The position numbers and the translations under genes are program-made. From positions 1-64,000 of the forward strand of contig JADKGL010000029.1 in assembly GCA_016722295.1 (NCBI GenBank): DNA of 64,000 bases. Reading direction: 5' to 3'. This document shows positions 36,830-46,520 of this stretch, in pieces (position 1 is the stretch's first letter; the number at the start of each line of letters is the position of its first letter). Source of the stretch: Saprospiraceae bacterium. GTDB taxonomy: Bacteria; Bacteroidota; Bacteroidia; Chitinophagales; Saprospiraceae. A model generated the notes under the pieces. That model had not been told where the DNA came from and did no database searches. It saw only the letters and a list, made by a program, of their open reading frames with translations.

Positions 36830-37027
36830 AAATTTGAATTTTTTTGTTCATTATTCATAACTAGAGTAATCAGAGATTGGAAAGAAAAATAAAAAATTTT
36901 TATTCACGATATTAGTCAAGAATTAAAACTATTGAATTAGCTTATTTGAATTCGTTGAATATATATTTGAACTGTTATTAATTGGTAAATATTACTTGAA
37001 TGACATATCACTATTATTTGGAAGTAA

Positions 37028-38284
37028 ATGTTTAAGACAAGACAGTCAATAGCTGATTTGGCTTTTTGGGGTATAGTTAGTATAAATTTATTATATTTAA
37101 ATGGTTTATTTACGTCAATTTTTAATATCGAGACATTTTTTTCTCCTCTAATTTTAATATGCTGTATAATAGTATTATTTACAACTCCTAAGCCAAAAAA
37201 TTACACTAAATTATTATTGGTTTTATTACTATTTTTTTCGACATATTTTTATATAGGAGGAATTATTGCTATTTTAAATCCTCAAAATATACATGCAAAG
37301 ACTAGTATATATACATTATATCGAGGTTATTTTTCATCTATTTTAATTTACTTTTCAATTTATCAATATTTAATTAATGAGTATAATAAAAGAGGAAAGG
37401 AACGTTTACTTAATATTCTGCATAATTTAATTTTTTTTCTACTTGTTCCACTTTTTTTTACTATTTTTGGTAAGCAATTGGGCTTATCTGATGCCATGAC
37501 TTATTTGAAAGATTATGGTGATAGACAAACGGGTATATTTACTAATCCTAATACAGCAGGGTTGCAAGCAAATTATGTTTTATGTTTCAGTTTGTATTCA
37601 ATATTGGCAAGACGGAGATGGCGATTGTTTTGGATTATGTTAGTTCCCATTAGTTTTTATGCAGTTTTTTTATGCTTATCAAAAGCTGGTTTACTGATGG
37701 CAATAATTAATCTTATATTGTTTGTAATCTTTAATTTTGTTTATTTCTTTCGATTTGAATTAGTATCGAAATTGAATGCAGCTTTGATTATTACATTATT
37801 TATTGCTTCTGGATTTATCATTTATAATAATTTTGAAGGTTTGGTATCTACCATGACTCCTGCACAAGCTAGTCGTGTAGTTGATGCAATTCGTATAAGC
37901 CAAGGAGAAATTAATGATCAAACTACTTCAGAAAGGTCAGGTATTGCCGAGTTAGTTTTCCCTAGAATTAAAGAGCACTTATTATTTGGTAATGGGATTG
38001 GGAGCTTTCATAGAATTGTCGACCATGGGTTAGGAGTACATAATTCAGGCCTAATGATTATTGGAGAAGCAGGAGTAGTTCCTTTGATGTTTTTTTTGGG
38101 CTTTGTTTTTTTGTACATTAAATGTTTGTTGAAATTACATAATTTTGCAATCAAATTTCTTTTTTTGTCAATATTTAGTACATTTATTCTTGTTTCTTTT
38201 TTGACTAGTCACAATGCCTTAGATGAAAGGATTAGTAATGTATTATTGGCAATTTTTATTGTTTTAGTAAATAAAGTTGAGTAA
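37028..38284 (+). CDS. O-antigen polymerase/ligase (Wzy/WaaL-type)
   Basis: A 418-residue protein with about eleven hydrophobic helices and a periplasmic loop between about residues 275 and 325. The Wzy_C-type element GNGIGSFHRIVDHGLGVHNS lies in this loop and is followed by LMIIGEAGVVPLMFFLGF. Such proteins polymerise lipid-linked repeat units on the outer face of the inner membrane, or ligate them. The arrangement with a Wzx-like flippase at 29.2-31.0 kb supports the polymerase role. The sequence is strongly AT-rich. Confidence 0.8.
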   Translation: MFKTRQSIADLAFWGIVSINLLYLNGLFTSIFNIETFFSPLILICCIIVLFTTPKPKNYTKLLLVLLLFFSTYFYIGGIIAILNPQNIHAKTSIYTLYRGYFSSILIYFSIYQYLINEYNKRGKERLLNILHNLIFFLLVPLFFTIFGKQLGLSDAMTYLKDYGDRQTGIFTNPNTAGLQANYVLCFSLYSILARRRWRLFWIMLVPISFYAVFLCLSKAGLLMAIINLILFVIFNFVYFFRFELVSKLNAALIITLFIASGFIIYNNFEGLVSTMTPAQASRVVDAIRISQGEINDQTTSERSGIAELVFPRIKEHLLFGNGIGSFHRIVDHGLGVHNSGLMIIGEAGVVPLMFFLGFVFLYIKCLLKLHNFAIKFLFLSIFSTFILVSFLTSHNALDERISNVLLAIFIVLVNKVE

Positions 38285-38365
38285 GTATTTGTAATCATGG
38301 TTGGATTTTATTCACTTACGTGGTAAAAAATAGTTCAACATAGTAAAGATAGTTTTAAAGAACAA

Positions 38366-39499
38366 TTGAAAGATTTAAACAGGAGAAAGTTATTGCTTTT
38401 GATAGATAATCTGAATTCAGGTGGATCTCAGAACCAAATTACTCTATTAGCTTGTGGTCTAAAAAAACGGAATTTTGATGTTACAGTGTTTTATTATTTT
38501 GAGCAAAATTTTTTCAAACATAGATTGGACAACGATTCTGTGCATACTATTTGTATACCCAAAAAAGGAAAGATAGGCTTAAATGTTATTAATGAATTAG
38601 TTAAACTTAATTCTTTAGAAAATTTTTATTGCATCATTTCTTATTTGTCAACACCAAATGTCTATTCGATAGCTTTAAAATTAGTAGGCTTAAAAAAGAG
38701 TAAACACATTATATCTTATCGGTCGATGACTGATTTTAATCAAATGTCAATTTTTGATATATGGCAAAAAAAAATTGTAAATTATTTCGCTGATATAATT
38801 GTATATAATTCATATCATGAAAAAGAAAATTGGGTAAGAAAATTTCCTTCACTTTCCTCAAAATCTCTTACTATTTATAATTCAGTAGAGAATTCATTTG
38901 AGAAAGATATTATTGCTATTAATAGAAAAGTACTTGTAATTGGAAGTGTGAGTAAATATAAAAATGGGATATGTATTATTGAAGCCATAGGAAAGTTCAA
39001 TTCAAGGAATGAAAATAAGTTGGAATTAATATGGGTAGGCAGAAAAGATAAAAATATAAAAGGGTGGGGTGATTATCAGATGAAAATGGAAGAATTAATA
39101 GAGCGCAATCAGTATGTAAAAAAATATTGGTTTTGGCAAGAGCCTGTCGATGATCTTACTAAGTATTTTGAAATGGCAGATGTTTTGGTCTTGGCTTCAA
39201 AAATCGAAGGCTTACCAAATGTAGTGTGTGAATCTATGAAAGTTGGTCTTCCTATTATTTTGAGCAATGTATGTGACCATCCTAGACTTGTGGATGATGG
39301 CAAATGTGGTTTTTTATTTGATCCTGAAAGTTCTGAAGAATTATATCTTAAGCTGAGTGAGTTTTATAATTTGCCTATTGAGAAAGTAAAAGATATGTCG
39401 AAATGCTGTAAGGAATATGCAGAGGAAAATTTTTCTTTGGATGTTTTTTTAAATCAGTATGAATCTATAATATACAATAATGAATTATGTGTGGGTTAG
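38366..39499 (+). CDS. GT4 family glycosyltransferase
   Basis: A 377-residue protein starting at a TTG. The start LLLIDNLNSGGSQNQITLLA holds the GG of a GT4 N-domain. The C-terminal domain contains VLVIGSVSKYKNGICIIEAI, LELIWVGRKDKNIKGWG, and YFEMADVLVLASKIEGLPNV with VCESMKVGLPII (the E-x7-E retaining transferase motif). Its end overlaps the start of asnB by 13 bp. A retaining GT; donor unknown. Confidence 0.88.
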   Translation: MKDLNRRKLLLLIDNLNSGGSQNQITLLACGLKKRNFDVTVFYYFEQNFFKHRLDNDSVHTICIPKKGKIGLNVINELVKLNSLENFYCIISYLSTPNVYSIALKLVGLKKSKHIISYRSMTDFNQMSIFDIWQKKIVNYFADIIVYNSYHEKENWVRKFPSLSSKSLTIYNSVENSFEKDIIAINRKVLVIGSVSKYKNGICIIEAIGKFNSRNENKLELIWVGRKDKNIKGWGDYQMKMEELIERNQYVKKYWFWQEPVDDLTKYFEMADVLVLASKIEGLPNVVCESMKVGLPIILSNVCDHPRLVDDGKCGFLFDPESSEELYLKLSEFYNLPIEKVKDMSKCCKEYAEENFSLDVFLNQYESIIYNNELCVG

Positions 39500-41382
39500 C
39501 TGGTTTTTATATTTTAGGAAATATTAAATTAAGTAAAATTGATTTGGTAAATGCTACTAATACATTAAGCCATAGAGGCCCTGATGATGCTGGATACTAT
39601 TTTAATGAGAAAATAGGACTAGGTCATCGTAGATTGAGTATAATTGATTTGAGTGCAGCAGGACATCAACCAATGTTCTCTCAGGATAAAAATTATACGA
39701 TTGTATTTAATGGTGAAATATATAATTTCAAGGAAATAAAGGCTGAATTAGTTTCTTTAGGATGTATATTTATTGGAAATTCTGATACAGAAGTAATCAT
39801 AAATGGCTATCAGTATTGGGGTAATAAAATATTTAGAAAGTTAAATGGTATTTTTGCCATCGCAATCTGGGATAGCATTAAAAGGAAAGTAGTTTTATGC
39901 CGTGATCGAATGGGTGTCAAACCATTATATTTTTATTATTCTAAGGATTTATTATTATTTGGTTCAGAGATTAAATCTATTTTATCCTATAGTATTGTAA
40001 AAGCGAGAGTTGATTTTCAAAGTTTCCATGAATTTTTGTATTATGGAAATCCTATTGGTGACAATACAATGTTTTCCGATATAAGAAAGCTGCCTGCAGG
40101 AAAATATTTAGAGATCACAGAAAGTGGATTGAGTTTAAATTCATATTGGCAGCATGAAGATGTTGAAATTGAACCCTCGACTATAAAAGTTGACGAAAAT
40201 ATTGTAATTAATCAAGTTCGCAATTTGCTAGAACAAGCTGTCTCTAGGCAATTAATAAGTGATGTGCCAGTTGGAGTTTTTCTTAGCGGTGGAATTGATT
40301 CATCAGCAATAACTGCTTTTGCGACTAAAAATTATAACGGCAGATTGAAATCATACTCGGCGGGATTTGATTTTGATGGTGGACATAATGAATTGCCCTT
40401 AGCAAAAAAAGTCGCCGTAAAGTTCGGAACTGAACATCATGAAATGATGATTTATGGTAAAAACATCAAAGACATTATTTATTTAATGGTAAAACATCAC
40501 GATGAACCTTTTAGCGATGCTGCGAATATTCCTTTGTATTTAATGACCAGGGAAGTCAAGAAAGATTGCAAGGTAATCTTGCAAGGAGATGGCGGAGATG
40601 AGTTATTTGGTGGATATGCGCGATATCAAATTATGTCTAAATTCAATTTGTATAAAAACCTTTTTTCTATATCCCATTCATTATTACCAATCATGCCTTT
40701 TCCTTATGTTAGAGAAAAGACAGAAAGATTTTTTCCGCTTTTTTCTCAAAAGACGAAAGGAGATATGTTCGCAAAATTTTTGACAGTCGAATCAAATGTA
40801 TCTAATACACCCGAAAGTTTGATTTCAAAAAGTTTACGGCAAAAAATTAAATCTACACATCCATTTAAAGTTTATCATGAATTATCAGAAAGATTTTCTT
40901 TTTTGAAAGACGATGTTCAAAGGTTACTTTGGATGGACACATGTATTATTCTTCAAAATCAATTTTTAGAAAAAGTAGATAAAAGTACAATGGCAAATGG
41001 GGTTGAAGTGAGAGTCCCTTTTTTAGATAACGATTTAGTTTCCTATGCCCTATCTCTTCCTTCTGAATTAAAAGTTAAAAATGGAGTGAAGAAGTATCTT
41101 TTAAAAAAAGCCTTGCACAATATTTTGCCAAATGAAGTTTTATATGGGCCAAAGAAGGGATTTGGGGTGCCATATCAAAATTGGATTAAAGGCCCATTAA
41201 AAGAATTTATGCTTGAAGTATTTTATAGTTCAAATATTAAAAAGTTACAGATTTTTGATTATGAAGAACTATCTGTAAGAATAGATGAGCATTGTTCAGG
41301 TAAAAGGGATTGGGGTTTTACATTGTGGAAAATGTTGAATTTTTGTATCTGGCTTGAAGAATACAAAGTAGAAATAGAGTAA
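39487..41382 (+). CDS. asnB: glutamine-dependent asparagine synthase-like amidotransferase
   Basis: A 631-residue two-domain enzyme. The N-terminal class II glutaminase starts MCGLAGFYI (Cys2 is the nucleophile) and has LSHRGPDDAGYYF, GLGHRRLSIIDLSAAGHQPM and IVFNGEIYNFKE. The synthase half has the PP-loop VGVFLSGGIDSSAI, KSYSAGFDFDGGHNE and the end VRVPFLDNDLV. Homologues in O-antigen loci amidate sugar carboxyl groups or act as WbpS-type enzymes. Because it sits among transferases, amidation of a uronic or nonulosonic acid is more likely than free asparagine synthesis. It overlaps the preceding GT by 13 bp. Confidence 0.88.
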   Translation: MCGLAGFYILGNIKLSKIDLVNATNTLSHRGPDDAGYYFNEKIGLGHRRLSIIDLSAAGHQPMFSQDKNYTIVFNGEIYNFKEIKAELVSLGCIFIGNSDTEVIINGYQYWGNKIFRKLNGIFAIAIWDSIKRKVVLCRDRMGVKPLYFYYSKDLLLFGSEIKSILSYSIVKARVDFQSFHEFLYYGNPIGDNTMFSDIRKLPAGKYLEITESGLSLNSYWQHEDVEIEPSTIKVDENIVINQVRNLLEQAVSRQLISDVPVGVFLSGGIDSSAITAFATKNYNGRLKSYSAGFDFDGGHNELPLAKKVAVKFGTEHHEMMIYGKNIKDIIYLMVKHHDEPFSDAANIPLYLMTREVKKDCKVILQGDGGDELFGGYARYQIMSKFNLYKNLFSISHSLLPIMPFPYVREKTERFFPLFSQKTKGDMFAKFLTVESNVSNTPESLISKSLRQKIKSTHPFKVYHELSERFSFLKDDVQRLLWMDTCIILQNQFLEKVDKSTMANGVEVRVPFLDNDLVSYALSLPSELKVKNGVKKYLLKKALHNILPNEVLYGPKKGFGVPYQNWIKGPLKEFMLEVFYSSNIKKLQIFDYEELSVRIDEHCSGKRDWGFTLWKMLNFCIWLEEYKVEIE

Positions 41383-41383
41383 T

Positions 41384-42445
41384 ATGATTGTTTTAATTAC
41401 TGGTGGATGTGGTTTTGTTGGTTTTAATTTGGCAATGAAGTTAAGGCGAGATTATTCTGATTTTAGAATTATCTGTTTTGATAATTTGAAGAGAAAGGGT
41501 TCTGATTTGAATTTATTAAAATTGAAACAGAGCAATATAGAATTTTTGCACGGTGATGTGAGAATTGCTTCCGATTTTTTAAATATTGGCCATATTGATG
41601 TATTGATTGAAGCAGCTGCTGAGCCTTCAGTTTTAGCCGGAATAAATGGATCAACAGATTATGTAATTGACACTAATTTGAATGGAACAATTAATTGTTT
41701 GAATTATGCATTAAAATATAATGCACTGTTTATTTTTCTTTCAACAAGTAGAGTGTATCCCATAAAAACATTGGAGTCAGCTTTTTGGTCTGAGTCAGAT
41801 TATCGTTTTGATTGGACTGAAAAGCAAAATATTGGTGGTTTGAGTGCTAATGGAGTAAGTGAAAAATTAAGTTTAGAAGGTTACAGGTCCTTATATGGTG
41901 CTACTAAATTGGCTTCGGAATTAATTATTCAAGAATATCAACAGATGTTTAACCTAAGGACAATTATTAATCGTTGTGGTGTGATTACTGGGCCCTATCA
42001 AATGGGTAAAATTGATCAGGGAGTTGTAGTACTTTGGGCAGCAAAACACTATTGGAAAGGCAAATTATCATATATTGGATATGGAGGTTTAGGAAAACAA
42101 GTGCGAGATATGGTGCATATTGAAGATTTGTATAGATTATTAAATTTTCAAATTTTCAACTTTAATAATTTAAAATCTAAGCTATATAACGTTGGAGGTG
42201 GATTGGATGGGAGTTTATCACTCATGGAATTAACAGATCTATGTGAGAGATATAGTGGCAATAAAATTAATATTATTCAATCTTCAGAAATACGACCAGC
42301 TGATCTTCGAATTTATGTTACAGATAACACTTTAGTTACGGAGGAAACTGGATGGCAACCTCTGATTAAGCCAGATCAAATTTTACAAGAAATTTTCGAT
42401 TGGATTGGAGAAGATGAAGCAATACTAAAAGATATATTGGCCTGA
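41384..42445 (+). CDS. CDP-tyvelose/paratose 2-epimerase-like SDR
   Basis: A 353-residue NAD-dependent extended SDR following asnB by 1 bp. LITGGCGFVGFNLAMKLR is the cofactor loop, FDNLKRKGSDLNLLKL, VLIEAAAEPSVLAGINGS, SLYGATKLASELIIQEY (catalytic Tyr and Lys kept), NRCGVITGPYQMGKIDQGVV and GKQVRDMVHIEDLYRLL follow. It is the same subfamily as the gene at 35780, but this copy keeps the Tyr. It lacks the phosphate-binding Arg-rich loop of UDP-Glc epimerases. The substrate is probably a nucleotide sugar, possibly CDP-linked; not determined. Confidence 0.82.
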   Translation: MIVLITGGCGFVGFNLAMKLRRDYSDFRIICFDNLKRKGSDLNLLKLKQSNIEFLHGDVRIASDFLNIGHIDVLIEAAAEPSVLAGINGSTDYVIDTNLNGTINCLNYALKYNALFIFLSTSRVYPIKTLESAFWSESDYRFDWTEKQNIGGLSANGVSEKLSLEGYRSLYGATKLASELIIQEYQQMFNLRTIINRCGVITGPYQMGKIDQGVVVLWAAKHYWKGKLSYIGYGGLGKQVRDMVHIEDLYRLLNFQIFNFNNLKSKLYNVGGGLDGSLSLMELTDLCERYSGNKINIIQSSEIRPADLRIYVTDNTLVTEETGWQPLIKPDQILQEIFDWIGEDEAILKDILA

Positions 42446-42573
42446 TATGCTTTATATTTTCAAAACCTAGGTTAATTTGTAAATTTATTTAAATATAATT
42501 GTTCATTAATAGTTTAATAGTTATTGAATTTTATTGTTTGAAATTTAGTTTATAAAATTTAGAATTTGAGAAT

Positions 42574-43311
42574 ATGAAGTTAAGTATTGTTATTCCAGCA
42601 TATAATGAAGAAGATTCAATCCAGGAGACAATTGATTCTTTGGAAAATGCTCTAACGAAAATTTCAATCCCGCATGAAATATTAGTAGTAAATGATAACT
42701 CTAAGGACAATACTGCAAAAATCTTGGAGAGTTTGATTATTAAATACCCAAATGTAAAGTATGTTACTAATAATGGTCCAAATGGCTTTGGTTATGCTAT
42801 AAGATATGGTCTGCATAAGATTGAAGGCGATTGTGTAGCAATTATGATGGCTGATCTTTCAGATTCACCATATGATTTGATCAAATATTATACAACTATG
42901 ATTGAGGGTAATTATGATTGTGTATTTGGATCTAGATGGATGCAAGGAGGCAAAGTTATAGATTACCCATTTGTTAAAAAAATAATTAATAGGGTGGCTA
43001 ATTTAATTATTAGAATCGTAATGAATATAAAATATAATGATACAACTAATGCTTTTAAACTATATAAAAAAAATGTAATTGAAGGAATTCAACCAATTAT
43101 ATCGCCACATTTTAATTTGACTATTGAATTGCCTTTAAAGGCAATAATTAGAGGATATACTTATACGATTGTGCCGAATTCATGGACAAATAGAAAGTTT
43201 GGTGTTTCTAAATTAAAGATTAAAGAAATGGGTTCAAGATATTTTTTTATATTAATGTATTGCTTTATTGAAAAATACTTTTCACGTGGAGATTTTAAGA
43301 AGAAATATTAA
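42574..43311 (+). CDS. dolichol-phosphate-mannose-synthase-like GT2
   Basis: A 245-residue GT-A family 2 transferase. It begins LSIVIPAYNEEDSIQETIDS, then EILVVNDNSKDNTAKILESL (metal-binding Asp), and CVAIMMADLSDSPYDLIKYY where DLSD stands in for the DADLQ motif. FGSRWMQGGKVIDYPFVKK, NDTTNAFKLYKKNVIEG and SWTNRKFGVSKLKIKEMG are typical of DPM1/ArnC-like enzymes that load a sugar onto polyprenyl phosphate. The next gene is a polytopic membrane protein that overlaps its end. That pair is the usual arrangement for a membrane glycosyltransferase using the polyprenyl-phosphate sugar. Confidence 0.87.
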   Translation: MKLSIVIPAYNEEDSIQETIDSLENALTKISIPHEILVVNDNSKDNTAKILESLIIKYPNVKYVTNNGPNGFGYAIRYGLHKIEGDCVAIMMADLSDSPYDLIKYYTTMIEGNYDCVFGSRWMQGGKVIDYPFVKKIINRVANLIIRIVMNIKYNDTTNAFKLYKKNVIEGIQPIISPHFNLTIELPLKAIIRGYTYTIVPNSWTNRKFGVSKLKIKEMGSRYFFILMYCFIEKYFSRGDFKKKY

Positions 43312-44662
43312 GCGTGCTATTAATTTTTTTGTAAAGGATGAAATATTTTATCCTTTATATATTACTCTAATTTTAGTTTTTACTTGGCTTAATTGGAATA
43401 ATCAAACCATGTCAGGTATATTGCCTTATTATTATGATTTTAAAGCTTATATTGAATCAGGCTTTTCATCTAATTATGATTTTATTAAGAAGAATCCAAC
43501 GTTTCCAATGTGGGGATATGGATTTGTATTGTATTTATGTTCTAATAAGATGATTATAGTGTTCTCCCAATTATCATTGATGGTATATAATATCATCAAA
43601 TGGGATCAATATATTTTTAAGAAATACCAAAGTAGGACAATATTTAGAATTTTTGTATTGTTAGGCTTTAGTTTAATTCTGTTTAATATTCCAATCTGGC
43701 CTTATAGTTTTTCTTCAAATTTTATTGCCTTATCGCTATTACTATTATTAAAAATTAATGATGAATTTTCATGGTGGAAATTAATTTTAGCAGGAATTCT
43801 TCAAGGAATTGCTCTTAATTTAAGATCTGATTATTTTTACTTTTTATTTTTACTATCGATTTTTCTTTTGTTGTTATACTTCCTTTCTAAGACAAAAATC
43901 AAGCCGATAGCAACCTTTATCTTTTTTGGAATAAGTTTATTAATTTTAGTGCCTTGGATGCTGCATACACATAAGTTTACAGGTAAGTACATACCTACTT
44001 CAACAAATGGTGGTCATGTTTTGTACATTGGTTTAGGGCAGTTACCGAATAATGTTTGGGGAATAACTCCTGATGATAATGATCCAAAAATGGTATCACT
44101 TGTTAATAATAAACTAGGAACAAGAAATACATTGGATGCTAAAGCTGATTCATTGCTTAAGCTAGAATTTAGAACTGAGATATTTGCGCATCCAAATTCA
44201 TACATTCAAAAATGTTTATTTTCATTGTATTTAACTATTTCCCGTCCATTTAGTCTTGGAGAAATTGAATCAAAATTTACCAAAATAGAATCAAATGATT
44301 CCGTTAAATTATTGATTAAAAATGATATAATAAACCTTGATTTAAAAAATTTAGTAGTTAATATTTTAAATGGTAAATATTCAATATTTATCATACCCAT
44401 TTTTCTAAATGTTATAAATATATTTTTGTATTTATTTATGATTTCGTATATTGTGTATGGTCTGTTTAGATGTAAGGCTAACTTAGATTTTAATTTGATT
44501 ATTGTATTAGTCGTAATTTTTTATCAATTTTGCTTACAAACATTTACCTTTTATAATCCTAATTATCATACTAATATTTATTTGTTTTATATACTAGCAG
44601 TAGTGATGTTTAATTCTCATTTGGAGATAAGGAAGTTGGAAAAATTTGCAAGTGAAGCTTAA
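43286..44662 (+). CDS. polytopic membrane protein, possible GT39/ArnT-like transferase
   Basis: About 458 residues with ten or more hydrophobic helices and periplasmic-type loops, GGHVLYIGLGQLPNNVWG being notable. It overlaps the end of the DPM1-like gene. The frame is open from a TTG at 43268; a GTG at 43286 (VEILRRNIKRAINF) looks the better start because the overlap is shorter. Family assignment is uncertain. The position next to a polyprenyl-phosphate-sugar synthase suggests a GT-C enzyme that transfers that sugar outside the membrane. No DxD motif was seen. Confidence 0.6.
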   Translation: MEILRRNIKRAINFFVKDEIFYPLYITLILVFTWLNWNNQTMSGILPYYYDFKAYIESGFSSNYDFIKKNPTFPMWGYGFVLYLCSNKMIIVFSQLSLMVYNIIKWDQYIFKKYQSRTIFRIFVLLGFSLILFNIPIWPYSFSSNFIALSLLLLLKINDEFSWWKLILAGILQGIALNLRSDYFYFLFLLSIFLLLLYFLSKTKIKPIATFIFFGISLLILVPWMLHTHKFTGKYIPTSTNGGHVLYIGLGQLPNNVWGITPDDNDPKMVSLVNNKLGTRNTLDAKADSLLKLEFRTEIFAHPNSYIQKCLFSLYLTISRPFSLGEIESKFTKIESNDSVKLLIKNDIINLDLKNLVVNILNGKYSIFIIPIFLNVINIFLYLFMISYIVYGLFRCKANLDFNLIIVLVVIFYQFCLQTFTFYNPNYHTNIYLFYILAVVMFNSHLEIRKLEKFASEA

Positions 44663-45739
44663 AAAGCAAGTTTTATTTGTAGGTTCTTTTAAGAGCAAAG
44701 CAAAGGATGGAACAGTAGGTGGACAAATGTTTGCCTGTCGGTCATTAATTAATTCGAATATATCGGATAAAGTAGATTGGTTGCTTGTTGATAGTACTGC
44801 AGATTCTAACATTATTCAAACAAAGTGGAAGAGATTAATTAAAGCATGCAAAAGACTTTTTTTGTTTTTAAATTATTTGGTATTCAGAAAAGTTGATACT
44901 TGCTTGATATTTACTGCAGATGGATTGAGTTTTGTTGAAAAGGGAATTATGGTTTTACTTAGTAAGGTTTTTCAGAAGAAAACTATATTAGCCCCACGTT
45001 CTGGAGTAGTAATTAATGATATAAACAACTCTCGATTTATGAGATATTACATTCCATTTATTCTTAAAAGGCTGATTTTATAATTTGTCAAGGAGAATCA
45101 TGGCGGAGATTTTATTTTGGGCTTGTAGGAAGTGATGAAGCAAAATTTATTACAATACAAAACTGGATTGACACATCAGAGTATTTTATACTTGATAATA
45201 GAAATTCAGAAAATATAGTGAATGTTCTGTTTTTAGCTTGGGTAGAAAAAAGTAAAGGGATTATTGATTTAATAAATGCAGCATATAGATTAGATAATTC
45301 TAATATTTTTTTTCATATTGCTGGTGATGGAAATGCAATGGCAGAAGCTAAAAAATTAGTGGAGGATTATTCGCTCACAGAAAAATTTATTTTTTATAGT
45401 TGGGTTCACAATAATCAAAAGTTGCAGCTTTTGGGTAAAACAAATATTTATGTGCTTCCTTCCTATTTTGAGGGATTTCCAAATGCTCTAATGGAAGCGA
45501 TGGCATCAAAATGTGCAGTAGTTGCAACAAGAGTAGGAGGTATTGTAGATCTGATTGAAAATAAGGAAAATGGATTACTATTTGATGCTGGAGATGTTAA
45601 TAGTTTGGCAGAAAATTTAAAGCTACTTGCTGATGATAAGCCATTGCGAGAAATGTTAGCATTGAATGCTCGAAATACTATTTCAAGAAATAATACTATT
45701 GATATAGCAGTCGAAAAAATGGAATCATTATTAATTTAG
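44646..45739 (+). pseudogene. GT4 family glycosyltransferase, single frameshift
   Basis: The N-terminal frame (44646-45083) has QVLFVGSFKSKAKDGTVGGQ, VDWLLVDSTADSNI and KTILAPRSGVVINDIN, as in GT4 proteins. The frame ends after ILKRLIL. The other frame continues in register as ADFIICQGESWRRFYFGLVG, then NVLFLAWVEKSKGIIDLI, NIFFHIAGDGNAM and LPSYFEGFPNALMEAMASKC (the retaining E-x7-E motif). Inserting one base near 45068-45075 restores one protein of about 365 residues. The start is TTG, overlapping the upstream stop. The donor is unknown. Confidence 0.82.
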
Positions 45740-45762
45740 TATGGATTTTAAAGTAAACATTA

Positions 45763-46467
45763 ATGAAGTTTAATTTTTCAAGTACGGCTGTAGATTTTCA
45801 CGATAATATAGTAACTGAATTTGATTCAAAATATTCGAAAAGTAAAAGTTTTAGACAGCGCTTTCAAGTTTGGGATTCACTTTTTAAGAAGTACTTGGAT
45901 GCTAATATGTCAGTTCTTGATTTAGGCTGCGGCACAGGAGTATTTAGTTTTTTAGTGGCAAAGATATCGAGCAAAATTGTAGGTATTGACGGTTCTGAAA
46001 AAATGATAAGTTATTGTAAGCAACTTGCGAAAACAAATAAGCTTGAGAATGTCGAATTCCAGGTTATGGAAATACCTTCTGATTTAGAAAAGATTAGTTC
46101 AAAATTCAATATTATTTATAGTTCAAGTGTTTTTGAATATTTGGACAACTTGGAAATAACATTGAGTGAATGCAATAAGCTTTTGAAGGATGATGGATTT
46201 TTAATTGTGTCTGTGCCAAATTCAGATTCTATATTTCGTAAAGTTGAAAAAGTGGCATTCAAATTATTTAAGTTTCCAAACTATTATTCATTTGTCAAAC
46301 ACACATTTAATTATGATGAGTTTAAACGTAAATTCAAGGATAGTGGTTTTGAATTAGTTGAAATTGAGTACTATGGAAATACTGGAATGATTTTATTATT
46401 GGCAAGACTTTTTTTTAATTTTAGATTTACCAATAATCTAATGGTTGGAGTTTTTAAAAAATGCTAA
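45763..46467 (+). CDS. class I SAM-dependent methyltransferase
   Basis: A 234-residue protein. MSVLDLGCGTGVFSFLVAKI is motif I, IVGIDGSEKMISYCKQLAK motif II, and FNIIYSSSVFEYLDNLEITL and LLKDDGFLIVSVPNSDSIF follow in the usual order for Methyltransf_11/25. It lies 23 bp after the GT4 gene. A role in methylating a sugar or a lipid-linked repeat unit is inferred from its neighbours. Confidence 0.88.
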   Translation: MKFNFSSTAVDFHDNIVTEFDSKYSKSKSFRQRFQVWDSLFKKYLDANMSVLDLGCGTGVFSFLVAKISSKIVGIDGSEKMISYCKQLAKTNKLENVEFQVMEIPSDLEKISSKFNIIYSSSVFEYLDNLEITLSECNKLLKDDGFLIVSVPNSDSIFRKVEKVAFKLFKFPNYYSFVKHTFNYDEFKRKFKDSGFELVEIEYYGNTGMILLLARLFFNFRFTNNLMVGVFKKC

Positions 46468-46520
46468 GCGAAATTTATTTTAGTATTTGTAGGCAATGAA
46501 TTTAGAATTTTAGTTTTTCG

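Noticed and set aside
28080..45739. Phase variation as a cause of the frameshifts
   Set aside because: The affected runs are only 3-6 bases long and no long homopolymer or dinucleotide tract is present, so programmed slippage is less likely than error.
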